A DNA stretch of 9,024 nucleotides from Bacteroidales bacterium (GTDB taxonomy: Bacteria; Bacteroidota; Bacteroidia; Bacteroidales; NBLH01): the NCBI GenBank assembly GCA_027083715.1, contig JALWNR010000824.1:1-9024 (forward strand), in the 5' to 3' direction. This document shows, one piece after another, positions 1 to 7,033 of this stretch; positions within the stretch are counted from its first letter, which is position 1; every line of letters begins with the position of its first letter. The notes beneath the pieces were generated by a model. It was given only the letters and a program-made list of their open reading frames with translations, did no database searches and was not told the origin of the DNA. The position numbers were made by a program, and so were the translations under genes.

Positions 1-104
1 CAAAGACCTGTTTGTTTACTCCGGATAAAATATACATAAACATAATATTTGCGGATGTTCAATATGGCAATAAAAATAATTTAAAAATAGTAAAAAATAA
101 ACAC

Positions 105-2492
105 ATGAAACACCTTAAATCAGCTTTTCTGCTTTTGTTCTCAATCATATTAAGCAGTTGTATAATTATGGCTCAAAAAACCAATATTTCAAAATTGAGC
201 ATTCAACAAATTATGAAAGGAAATGAATTTATCGGATATCAACCCTCTGATATAAACTGGGATGTATCCGGTAAACAGTTTTATTTTTATTGGAATCCTG
301 AAAATGCTTTTAGCGACTCTCTTTATGCATACAATATTGAAAAAGAAACAATTACTAAAGTAAATTTTAAAACTCAATACAATTTGCCGGATCAAATTAT
401 TTACAACAATGATCACACTCAAATAATCTATAGTTCGCATGGCGATATTTTTTATCAAAATATAAAAACCGGTAAAAAAATTCAAATAACTAACACATTG
501 GCGTATGAAAATAATCTGAGTTTTCTTCAAAATGAGAAAAAAATAGGGTACAAACTTGACAATAACTTGTTTACATGGGATATTGAAACCGGTGCTATTG
601 AACAAATTACCAATTTTCAAACCTCATCAAAACCCAATGATGATAAAACTTATACAGCACAAAATAAATGGTTACACAAACAACAATTGGAATTATTTGA
701 GACACTATCAAAAAGAAAGGCAAAACAAGAGGCAGGGAAAGCAGCGCAAGAAAAAGAAAAAAACATGCGTCCTTTGCCTATTTATTTATCAGGAAAAAGT
801 TTAATGTGGGCAAATTTAAGTCCTGATGGTCGTTTTGTTTTGTATTTAACTATGTCGCGAAATTCTAATAAACAAACAATTGTACCTCATTATGTTACCG
901 AATCCGGATATACCGAGGATCAAAACACACGCCCAAAAGTTGGACAAAACTTACCCAAATATGAATTTTATATCTACGATATAAAAATCCGAAAAATTAA
1001 GAAAATTGATTTAAAAAAACTTGTAGGCTATAATTACACCCCTGAATACACAAAAGATTATCCCAATAAAAAATACACAAATACAAACCGGATTGAATAT
1101 TTTGGTCAACCAATTTGGAGCAGTAACGGGAAAAATGCCATTATCAACATTACAAGCAATGATCATAAAGACCGCTGGATTGCTCTAATTGATTTTGAGA
1201 ATTTTAAAATTAAAACACTTAACCATCAGCATGATACAGCTTGGATAGGCGGTCCGGGTATTGGTTGGTTTTCGCGTCCGGAAATTGGTTGGATGCCTGA
1301 TAATAAACATATCTGGTTTAAATCTGAAAAGAGCGGTTTTGCACATTTATATACACTGAACATTGAAAACGGCAAAGAAAAACAACTCACAAAAGGTAAA
1401 TTTGAAGTTTATAAACCAAAAATTTCATTAGATAAAAAATATTGGTATTTCACAGCCAATATAAACCATCCCGGCGACCGTCAATTTTATCGCATGCCTT
1501 TGAATGGAGGAAAACCCGAACAACTCACATATATGACCGGTAATAATGAAGTAAGCCTTTCTCCTGACGAAAATTATTTGGCAATACGTTATTCCTATTC
1601 TAATAAACCCTGGGAAATTTATTTAATGAAAAACCCTGTTTTTACAGGAAAAAAAGAAAAAGCTGTGCAGATAACACACTCAACAAGCAAAGAGTTTAAA
1701 AGCTACAAGTGGCGCGAACCACAAATAATTACGTTTAAAGCATCTGACGGAGCTAAAGTGTATGCCCGTTTGTATTTGCCTGATGAAAAAGCAAAAAACA
1801 ATGCTGCCGTAATTTTTGTACACGGAGCAGGATATTTACAAAATGCACATAAATGGTGGAGTGGATATTATCGCGAGTATATGTTTCATAACTTACTGGT
1901 AGATAACGGATATACAGTTTTAGATATAGATTATCGTGCCAGCTCAGGTTATGGACATGATTGGCGAACCGCTATTTATCGACATATGGGAGGCAAAGAC
2001 TTATCCGACCAAGTGGATGGTGCACAATATTTAATTAAAAAATACGGAATAGATGCCAAAAAAGTAGGTATTTACGGAGGCTCTTATGGTGGTTTTATCA
2101 CCTTAATGGCAATGTTTAAAGCTCCTGATGTGTTTACTGCCGGTGCAGCAATTCGTTCTGTAACTGATTGGGCTCATTATAATCATGGGTACACATCACC
2201 TATTTTAAATACCCCTGTAACAGATAGTTTGGCATATGTACGCAGTTCTCCTATTTATTTTGCAAATGGTTTAAAAGGACATCTATTAATTCTTCATGGC
2301 ATGGTCGATGACAATGTGCATTTTCAGGATGTAGTACGTTTGTCGCAAAAACTCATTGAATTAGGAAAAAAAGACTGGGAAATGGCTGTTTATCCTGTAG
2401 AACGACATGGTTTTGTTGAGCCAAGCAGTTGGACAGACGAATACACACGTATTTTTAATCTGTTTCAGAAATATTTAGTGGGTAAAAAGTAA
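105..2492 (+). CDS. Exported S9-family (DPP4-like) prolyl oligopeptidase-type serine peptidase
   Basis: Predicted to cleave peptides in the periplasm or at the cell surface, probably as a dipeptidyl- or oligopeptidase. The reading frame stays open upstream to position 12. I chose ATG 105 because it begins a clear signal peptide (Lys-rich start, hydrophobic core at about residues 7-16) and gives 795 aa, a normal S9 length. The signal peptide contains LSSC with Cys19, a possible lipobox, and is followed by 'MAQ', a common Bacteroidota signal-peptidase I end, so lipoprotein or soluble export are both possible. Residues of about 24-535 look like a beta-propeller, with repeated SPDG, SLDKKY and SPDENY blade motifs and HPGDRQFYR. 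An Lys/Glu-rich helical stretch sits at about 190-222. The alpha/beta-hydrolase domain runs from about 537 to the end, with HGAGY at 573-577. The catalytic triad is Ser660 in GGSYGG, Asp735 in HGMVDDNVHF and His768 in ERHGF. Family assignment is firm; substrate specificity is not. Confidence 0.93.
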   Translation: MKHLKSAFLLLFSIILSSCIIMAQKTNISKLSIQQIMKGNEFIGYQPSDINWDVSGKQFYFYWNPENAFSDSLYAYNIEKETITKVNFKTQYNLPDQIIYNNDHTQIIYSSHGDIFYQNIKTGKKIQITNTLAYENNLSFLQNEKKIGYKLDNNLFTWDIETGAIEQITNFQTSSKPNDDKTYTAQNKWLHKQQLELFETLSKRKAKQEAGKAAQEKEKNMRPLPIYLSGKSLMWANLSPDGRFVLYLTMSRNSNKQTIVPHYVTESGYTEDQNTRPKVGQNLPKYEFYIYDIKIRKIKKIDLKKLVGYNYTPEYTKDYPNKKYTNTNRIEYFGQPIWSSNGKNAIINITSNDHKDRWIALIDFENFKIKTLNHQHDTAWIGGPGIGWFSRPEIGWMPDNKHIWFKSEKSGFAHLYTLNIENGKEKQLTKGKFEVYKPKISLDKKYWYFTANINHPGDRQFYRMPLNGGKPEQLTYMTGNNEVSLSPDENYLAIRYSYSNKPWEIYLMKNPVFTGKKEKAVQITHSTSKEFKSYKWREPQIITFKASDGAKVYARLYLPDEKAKNNAAVIFVHGAGYLQNAHKWWSGYYREYMFHNLLVDNGYTVLDIDYRASSGYGHDWRTAIYRHMGGKDLSDQVDGAQYLIKKYGIDAKKVGIYGGSYGGFITLMAMFKAPDVFTAGAAIRSVTDWAHYNHGYTSPILNTPVTDSLAYVRSSPIYFANGLKGHLLILHGMVDDNVHFQDVVRLSQKLIELGKKDWEMAVYPVERHGFVEPSSWTDEYTRIFNLFQKYLVGKK

Positions 2493-2528
2493 TGTGTACT
2501 ATTTTTTTAAACTACCTTAAAAAATTAA

Positions 2529-2587
2529 TAGAAACACAGATTTTCTAAATAATAAATCAGTGAACATCTGTGTTATCTGTGTCTCTA
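2529..2587. repeat. Copy 1 of a dispersed imperfect-palindromic intergenic repeat
   Basis: The ends are inverted: 2529-2541 pairs with 2575-2587 at 12 of 13 positions. Inside are the blocks acacagatttt (2534-2544), aaatcag (2554-2560) and catctgtg (2565-2572). The same blocks in the same order appear in the gap at 6932-6996. The atctgtg word occurs twice in tandem (2566-2572 and 2575-2581). From memory, 'atctgtg/cacagat' intergenic repeats recur in many Bacteroidota and other genomes; that is recollection and was not searched. It starts 37 nt after the peptidase stop codon, so it may lie in that gene's 3' untranslated region. Confidence 0.6.
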
Positions 2588-2593
2588 CACATG

Positions 2594-2610
2594 GTTTAGC
2601 ATAGCTAAAC
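2594..2610. other. Perfect 7-bp stem-loop next to repeat copy 1
   Basis: gtttagc (2594-2600) and gctaaac (2604-2610) are exact reverse complements around a 3-nt loop (ata). No T-run follows on either side, so it does not look like an intrinsic terminator. It lies 6 nt beyond the end of the repeat at 2529-2587 and could belong to the same element or stabilise a 3' end. Confidence 0.45.
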
Positions 2611-2813
2611 AACTTCGATAATCAATCTTATCCCAAATGCAAAAGTTAAGTTATTAATAGTTCAGTGATTTTTCAAAACAGGTTGAATATCAACGCAATA
2701 AAGAAAAACAGCCGACCACTATAAAGCGCTGATTATCAATACCTTAACACGCAGCCTTTAATCTAAAATTTATATTTTAACAAAGTGTTGATCTTATGTG
2801 GTTTATTTTGAAA

Positions 2814-2821
2814 TATTTTTG
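2814..2821 (+). promoter_or_regulatory. Weak Bacteroidota -7-like element upstream of the small membrane protein
   Basis: tatttttg fits the TAnnTTTG -7 consensus. The best -33 candidate is gttg at 2787-2790 with a 23-nt spacer, longer than the usual 19-21, so support is weak. If it is used, transcription would start near 2828 and the tandem duplication at 2846-2873 would lie in the 5' leader. Confidence 0.25.
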
Positions 2822-2845
2822 TATTTTAGCATATACAAAATCATA

Positions 2846-2873
2846 TTTAACATAGTACTTTTAACATAGTACT
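2846..2873. repeat. Perfect 2 x 14-bp tandem duplication
   Basis: tttaacatagtact occurs at 2846-2859 and again at 2860-2873 without a mismatch or a gap. The second copy ends 20 nt before the ATG of the small membrane protein at 2894. The lack of any divergence suggests a recent slippage or duplication event, or a repeated protein-binding site. Confidence 0.85.
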
Positions 2874-2893
2874 AGATATAAAATAAGTAATAA

Positions 2894-3202
2894 ATGAAAC
2901 AATATTTTAAACTTAGCGAGTCATTTATTTGGCTGTTAATGGCTTTTAGCATTTTCTTTTTTGCCGAGGGTTTTTATTTGGATGATGAAATATATCATGC
3001 CGTTTTTATTAGTTTAGGTTTTATGCTTTTTTTTATTATCTGGTTAATTATTTTCATAGATATGATAAACCATCCTATTTACAATAAAACATTCTGGCTT
3101 ATCTCTATCTTTGTTTTGCCTTATATCTCTATATTAATTTATTTGTTTCGGCGAAACAAACTGATTATGACCGGAGAAAAAATACAGAAAAAAAAACAAT
3201 AA
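2894..3202 (+). CDS. Small three-helix membrane protein with PLDc_N-like C-terminal half
   Basis: A 102-aa inner-membrane protein of unknown role. Three hydrophobic segments are visible, at about residues 9-27, 34-57 and 66-86, followed by a strongly basic tail ending in KKKQ. Segments 2 and 3, joined by a short loop with 'DMINHP' and containing 'ISIFVLPYISILIYLF', resemble the PLDc_N domain. That two-helix hairpin is found at the N-terminus of cardiolipin synthases and also as small stand-alone proteins in Bacteroidota. No phospholipase HKD motif is present, so it is not a phospholipase itself. The reading frame has strong membrane-protein character, and no upstream in-frame start is needed. 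It is separated from its neighbours by 401 and 85 nt and may be monocistronic. The domain resemblance is by eye. Confidence 0.72.
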   Translation: MKQYFKLSESFIWLLMAFSIFFFAEGFYLDDEIYHAVFISLGFMLFFIIWLIIFIDMINHPIYNKTFWLISIFVLPYISILIYLFRRNKLIMTGEKIQKKKQ

Positions 3203-3212
3203 ACTACTAATC

Positions 3213-3245
3213 TTTCCACTCATTAATTAAATTCTCTTAAATTTG
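3213..3245 (+). promoter_or_regulatory. Bacteroidota-type promoter for the TolC-family gene
   Basis: taaatttg at 3238-3245 matches TAnnTTTG exactly. tttc at 3213-3216 matches the TTTG -33 element at 3 of 4 positions, with a 21-nt spacer. Transcription would begin near 3252, leaving a leader of about 36 nt before the ATG at 3288. The upstream in-frame candidate start at 3243 lies inside the -7 element, so this promoter supports the shorter gene model. Confidence 0.55.
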
Positions 3246-3287
3246 CATTTATTAATTCAATATATTCGTGTAACTTTAAATTTAAAA

Positions 3288-4706
3288 ATGAAAATGAAAA
3301 AATTAACACAAATTTTGTTAATTGTATTACTGGGGGGTATGCAATTACAAGCACAAGAACAATGGTCATTAAATCAATGTATCGATTATGCCTTAGAGCA
3401 TAATATCCAGGTCAAACAAACCAAGCTAAAAGCACTGTCGAGCGAGGCAAATTTAAAACAGTCAAAAGCGGCAATTTACCCAAATTTAAGTGCCTCTGCT
3501 TCTGATGCCTTTCAGTTTGGACGAACTATCGATCCTTTTACCAATTTATTTACCGATCAAAAATTACAATCTTTCAGTCTTTCGGCAAGTAGTCAGGTAA
3601 CTTTGTTTCAGGGGATGCAAAAATACAATACCGTTAAACGAAACAATTATACCTATATGGCAAACTTACAAGAAATTGATCAGGTCAAAAATTCAATAAG
3701 TATGCAGGTGGCAACAGCCTACTTACAAATTTTATTCGACAAAGAACTTTTGGAGGTAGCTAAACGGCAAATACAAATTACACAAGAACAGGTTGCGCGC
3801 ACAAAAACATTAGTTGAAGCAGGAAGTCTGGCAAAAGGAAATTTACTTGAAATTCAAGCCCAATTAGCTCAGGAAAAAATGTCGTTTATCAATGCTCAAA
3901 ATAATATCCGTACAGATTATTTGAATTTAACACAATTATTGGAGTTGGATTCTATTGCAGGATTTGAAATTCAAATTCCAGAAATTGAAGATCCTTCTGA
4001 GGTACTAATTTTGGCATCAGTAGATGAAATTTATAATAAATCTACCGATTTGCCCCGTATCAAAAAAGAAGAATTAAATGTTCAAAGTTCTGATTTTGGA
4101 TTAAAAATTGCAAAAGGAGCCTATTATCCACGTTTATTTTTTAATGCATCCTACGGTACAGGTTATTCAAGCGCACGTTCAAAATACGATACTGAACCCA
4201 GCGATCCACGTCCAATAGGTTGGGTTGATGGTTCTATGACTCCTGTATATACTCAAGGGTTTAATACCGTTACTTTACCATATGCATATGGCGATCAGCT
4301 AAATGATAACAGAAATTTATCATTAGTTGTCGGTATCAGTATTCCTATTTTTAATAATCTGCAAACAAAAACCAATGTAATCAATTCAAAGTTGAATTAT
4401 GAAAATGCTCAATTACAACTTGAACTTACTAAAAATAATTTGTATAAAGAGATTCAACAAGCTCATAATGCAGCTGTTTCAGCTTTAGCTAAATTCAGAG
4501 CCAGTAAAAGATCTGTAGAAGCTCAGCGTGAATCTTTTTCATACACAAAACAAAAATTTGATTTAGGATTGGTTAACTCCGTAGATTATAATACGGCTAA
4601 AAATAATTTGATAAAAGCTGAGTCAGATATGGTCCAGGCAAAATATGACTTTGTTTTTCGTATTAACATATTAAATTTTTATCAAGGTGAACCTTTTAAT
4701 TTATAA
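3288..4706 (+). CDS. TolC-family outer-membrane efflux protein
   Basis: Predicted trimeric outer-membrane channel that exports substrates together with an inner-membrane pump and a periplasmic adaptor. The 472-aa product starts at MKMKKL; ATG 3294, two codons later, is equally possible. It has a signal peptide with a hydrophobic core at about residues 6-18 and a likely cleavage site at LQA-Q (22/23). The mature N-terminus 'WSLNQCIDYALEHN' is the typical start of the OEP fold. Two OEP halves follow: long amphipathic helices rich in Gln, Ala and Lys alternate with strand-like segments (GRTIDPFTN near residue 78, LFFNASYGTG, LSLVVGISIPIFNN). The C-terminal helices carry 'FDLGLVNSVDYNTAKNNL', a classical TolC motif. 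No adaptor (HlyD/RND) or pump gene is next to it, so its partners are unknown. It has its own promoter at 3213-3245. Confidence 0.93.
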   Translation: MKMKKLTQILLIVLLGGMQLQAQEQWSLNQCIDYALEHNIQVKQTKLKALSSEANLKQSKAAIYPNLSASASDAFQFGRTIDPFTNLFTDQKLQSFSLSASSQVTLFQGMQKYNTVKRNNYTYMANLQEIDQVKNSISMQVATAYLQILFDKELLEVAKRQIQITQEQVARTKTLVEAGSLAKGNLLEIQAQLAQEKMSFINAQNNIRTDYLNLTQLLELDSIAGFEIQIPEIEDPSEVLILASVDEIYNKSTDLPRIKKEELNVQSSDFGLKIAKGAYYPRLFFNASYGTGYSSARSKYDTEPSDPRPIGWVDGSMTPVYTQGFNTVTLPYAYGDQLNDNRNLSLVVGISIPIFNNLQTKTNVINSKLNYENAQLQLELTKNNLYKEIQQAHNAAVSALAKFRASKRSVEAQRESFSYTKQKFDLGLVNSVDYNTAKNNLIKAESDMVQAKYDFVFRINILNFYQGEPFNL

Positions 4707-4746
4707 GCCATTAGGTAAAAAATTCAAAACATTTAATTTTCAAAGA

Positions 4747-4769
4747 ATGCCTTTTACTTAAAAAGGCAT
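4747..4769. other. Perfect 9-bp stem-loop downstream of the TolC-family gene
   Basis: atgcctttt (4747-4755) and aaaaggcat (4761-4769) are exact reverse complements around a 5-nt loop. It starts 40 nt after the stop codon at 4706. No T-run follows, so on its own it is a poor intrinsic terminator. It may protect the 3' end of the transcript or act with the terminator at 4862-4895. Confidence 0.5.
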
Positions 4770-4861
4770 AACAATCTTGAATTGAATACTACTATTGGCA
4801 ATACTCACTTCAAGACACCATAGAAATTTCATTTCAGATATTTAGTTTATAAATAAATTTT

Positions 4862-4895
4862 AAAATCCGGCAATGCAATTTGTCGGATTTTTTTT
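4862..4895 (+). terminator. Rho-independent terminator between the TolC-family gene and the ThDP enzyme
   Basis: aaaatccggca (4862-4872) pairs with tgtcggatttt (4881-4891) at 10 of 11 positions, the exception being a G-T pair. The loop is 8 nt, and an uninterrupted run of eight T covers 4888-4895. This is a good intrinsic terminator reading rightward. It ends only 27 nt before the next start codon (4923), so it either simply ends the TolC transcript or sits in the ThDP gene's leader. A weak alternative promoter (tttg 4879-4882, 18-nt spacer, tactttct 4901-4908) would overlap it. Confidence 0.75.
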
Positions 4896-4922
4896 ACTTT
4901 TACTTTCTTATAAGTTATCAAA

Positions 4923-6719
4923 ATGAAAAAATCAGGAGCTTTTTTAACAGTTTACGCGTTAGAACAAATTGGAGTTCGCAAAACTTTTGGTATTCCCGGA
5001 GTACACAATACCGAAATATACGATCAACTAAACAGTTCATCGCAAATTGAACCGGTTTTAGTAACCCACGAAGGTGCCGGTGCTTTTATGGCCGATGCCG
5101 TATCCAGAACCTCAGACAGTATAGGTACTTTGGTAATTGTACCCGCAGCAGGAATGACACACGCACTTAGTGGTATAGGCGAAGCCTATTTAGATGGTAT
5201 TCCTATGCTTATAATTTCAGGAGGAACACGTAAAGATACCGGAAAAAGTTATCAACTCCATCAACTGGATATGGGAAAAATTTTGGATGGAATTATTAAA
5301 AAATATATCTTAATTGAACACCATGAAGATATTATTCCTGCAATTTTTGATGCTTATCAAACAGCTATGGAAGGAGAGCCGGGTCCGGTATTTATTGAAA
5401 TACCGGTTGAAATTCAAATGTTTCATGCCGATGTTGGTACATTACCTGAATTTACCGGATTAAAACAAAAAGTTTTTGAAGATATTGTTCCCGAAAGAAA
5501 GAGCAAGAGCTTTTCTGTTTTTGCAGATGATCCATTAGAAAGCAAAAGTCCTGTTCAATATACTGTTGATTTATTACTTAATGCAAATTCGCCGGGCTTA
5601 TATGTGGGCTGGGGAGCGGTGGATGCTTTTGAAGAAACCAAACGTATTGCTGAACTGATTGGTGCTCCGGTTTCTACAACTTTACAAGGATTAAGTGCTT
5701 TTCCTGCAAATCACCCGTTACACACAAGCTTGGGCTTTGGACCTTCGGCAACACCTGCCGGACAAAATGCTTTTAAAAATTGCGATTGCTTGCTTGCTAT
5801 AGGAGTACGTTTTTCTGAACTTGCCACAGGAAGTTACGGATTAAAAGTGCCGGAAAATCTAATTCATATAGACATTAATCCCGAAGTATTCAACAAAAAT
5901 TATCCTGCAAAAGTTACACTTGAAGGCGATGCAAAACAAGTTCTTTCAGCAATTATTGCCGAATTGGAAAAAAGAGGACATAAACAACCCTCTGATTTTA
6001 GTGCACTTGCCAAAAGAATTAGTAAGGATAAAGAAAAATATAAAAAATCATGGTTAAAAGAAGCGAAAGAAAACATTGTTTCACCGGGTTTCTTTTTCAA
6101 TGCTTTGCGCAATAGTTTAAACGATGATGCAATTATTGTAACCGATGATGGTAATCATACTTTTTTAACGGCAGAGCTGTTTCCTGTTCACATGCCTAGG
6201 CATTTTATCAGCCCTACCGATTTTAATTGTATGGGATATGGAGTTCCTGCAACGATTGCAGCTAAAATGATGAATCCGTACAAACAAGTAGTGGGTATAG
6301 TGGGTGATGGTGCTTTTATGATGACTGCAATGGAAATGGTAACTGCATTTACCCATAAATTAGGAGTTATTATTTTTGTTTTTCATGATGGTGAGTTAGG
6401 GCAAATATCTCAATTTCAAGAAATTCCACTAAACAGAAAAACAGCTTCCATCATCGGACAAATTGATATTAAAGGTATTGCCACAGGTGTTCATGCTAAA
6501 TACTTACAAATGTTAAACGACGTAGATATTAACGGAGTACTTAAAAATGCATTTGAGCTGGCGCAACAAAAGCATAATGTGATTATTGATGTAAATATAG
6601 ATTATTCACGAAAAACATTTTTAACTACAGGCGTGGTAAAAACCAACCTTAGTCGTTTTCCTGTTTCTGAAAAAATAAAAATGCTTATTAGAGCAGGGAA
6701 AAGACATATTTTAGGATAA
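4923..6719 (+). CDS. Thiamine-diphosphate-dependent enzyme, acetolactate synthase-like (exact reaction unknown)
   Basis: A 598-aa cytosolic enzyme with the three-domain arrangement of acetolactate synthase, pyruvate oxidase and related decarboxylases. The N-terminal pyrimidine-binding domain (about 1-165) has GIPG at 23-26 and the cofactor-activating Glu50 in THEGAGAFMADAVSR. The central domain spans about 210-345, and the C-terminal diphosphate-binding domain about 388-575. The metal/diphosphate motif GDG is at 461-463 (Asp462). Twenty-seven residues later, where relatives usually have Asn-Asn with the second Asn binding Mg2+, this protein has His488-Asp489. The GQxPxxxxGxDAFQE segment typical of anabolic acetolactate synthases is replaced by a different sequence around residues 98-120 (SGGTRKDTGKS...LHQLDMG). 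No ilvN, ilvC or ilvD gene is adjacent, which argues against ordinary branched-chain amino acid synthesis. A 2-hydroxyacyl lyase, a decarboxylase or a catabolic acetolactate synthase are alternatives. Fold and cofactor are firm; substrate is unknown. Confidence 0.88.
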   Translation: MKKSGAFLTVYALEQIGVRKTFGIPGVHNTEIYDQLNSSSQIEPVLVTHEGAGAFMADAVSRTSDSIGTLVIVPAAGMTHALSGIGEAYLDGIPMLIISGGTRKDTGKSYQLHQLDMGKILDGIIKKYILIEHHEDIIPAIFDAYQTAMEGEPGPVFIEIPVEIQMFHADVGTLPEFTGLKQKVFEDIVPERKSKSFSVFADDPLESKSPVQYTVDLLLNANSPGLYVGWGAVDAFEETKRIAELIGAPVSTTLQGLSAFPANHPLHTSLGFGPSATPAGQNAFKNCDCLLAIGVRFSELATGSYGLKVPENLIHIDINPEVFNKNYPAKVTLEGDAKQVLSAIIAELEKRGHKQPSDFSALAKRISKDKEKYKKSWLKEAKENIVSPGFFFNALRNSLNDDAIIVTDDGNHTFLTAELFPVHMPRHFISPTDFNCMGYGVPATIAAKMMNPYKQVVGIVGDGAFMMTAMEMVTAFTHKLGVIIFVFHDGELGQISQFQEIPLNRKTASIIGQIDIKGIATGVHAKYLQMLNDVDINGVLKNAFELAQQKHNVIIDVNIDYSRKTFLTTGVVKTNLSRFPVSEKIKMLIRAGKRHILG

Positions 6720-6883
6720 GTATTCAAAATAACACTTCATTAAATTACAGATTAAAACATTAATAATCAGGATATTATAAAAACTCAAGGCTATGGTTTA
6801 AATTAAGGGATGTTTATAAATTATTTACTATCAGTTATGTAAGGAATATTTATTTGCTGATGATTACAAACAGATTACCGCCG

Positions 6884-6904
6884 TTGTTCAACTGCGTTGA
6901 ACAA
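6884..6904. other. Perfect 8-bp stem-loop next to repeat copy 2
   Basis: ttgttcaa (6884-6891) and ttgaacaa (6897-6904) are exact reverse complements around a 5-nt loop (ctgcg). No T-run follows. The word cagattaccgc directly before it (6871-6881) recurs at 7021-7031, beyond the main repeat, so the hairpin lies inside a unit of about 160 bp bounded by an 11-bp direct repeat. Confidence 0.5.
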
Positions 6905-6931
6905 ATAATAGGAACACTAATTATATGGGTT

Positions 6932-7033
6932 ACACAGATTTTATTAAAGCATCTGGGTTACGATGTAAAATCAGCGATAATTTGCGTTCATCTGTGGACA
7001 AAATACATCCACAGATTACTCAGATTACCGCAG
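6932..7033. repeat. Copy 2 of the dispersed intergenic repeat, extended by an inverted arm
   Basis: The blocks acacagatttt (6932-6942), aaatcag (6968-6974) and catctgtg (6989-6996) occur in the same order as in copy 1, but with longer spacers. atctgtgga (6990-6998) then pairs perfectly with tccacagat (7008-7016) across a 9-nt loop. A further partial unit follows: cagattact and cagattaccgc at 7013-7031. It lies in the non-coding space between convergent genes, where mobile or palindromic repeats often settle. Confidence 0.6.

Larger units (their letters stand above)
2493..2893. other. Intergenic region with repeat, hairpins and tandem duplication; no gene seen
   Basis: This gap of about 400 bases has no credible coding frame. 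Just after the peptidase stop, an A/T-only inverted repeat (2503-2510 with 2517-2524, 8 bp, 6-nt loop) could help end transcription, but it lacks GC pairs. It is followed by a dispersed-repeat copy (2529-2587), a perfect hairpin (2594-2610), a stretch of about 200 bases with no structure I can name, a weak promoter-like element (2814-2821) and a 2 x 14-bp tandem duplication (2846-2873). Confidence 0.7.

Noticed and set aside
12..104. Upstream extension of the S9 peptidase to the TTG at 12
   Set aside because: It would put about 31 Asn/Lys-rich residues before an obvious signal peptide. The ATG at 105 is much better.
189..620. 143-codon - strand open frame opposite the peptidase
   Set aside because: It lies wholly antisense to a well-supported gene and its hydrophobic composition mirrors A/T-rich codons of the other strand, so it is a shadow.
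2529..2610. CRISPR-like or tRNA-like structure in the first gap
   Set aside because: No regularly spaced identical repeats and no cloverleaf with anticodon and T-loop consensus. The repeated words form one palindromic element.
3243..3287. Upstream extension of the TolC-family gene to the in-frame start at 3243
   Set aside because: The extension precedes a complete signal peptide, and its start lies inside the predicted -7 promoter element, so it would not be transcribed.
2894..6719. The four + strand genes as one functional operon or new system
   Set aside because: Gaps of 85-401 nt, a separate promoter for the TolC-family gene, a strong terminator before the ThDP enzyme and unrelated predicted roles argue against it.
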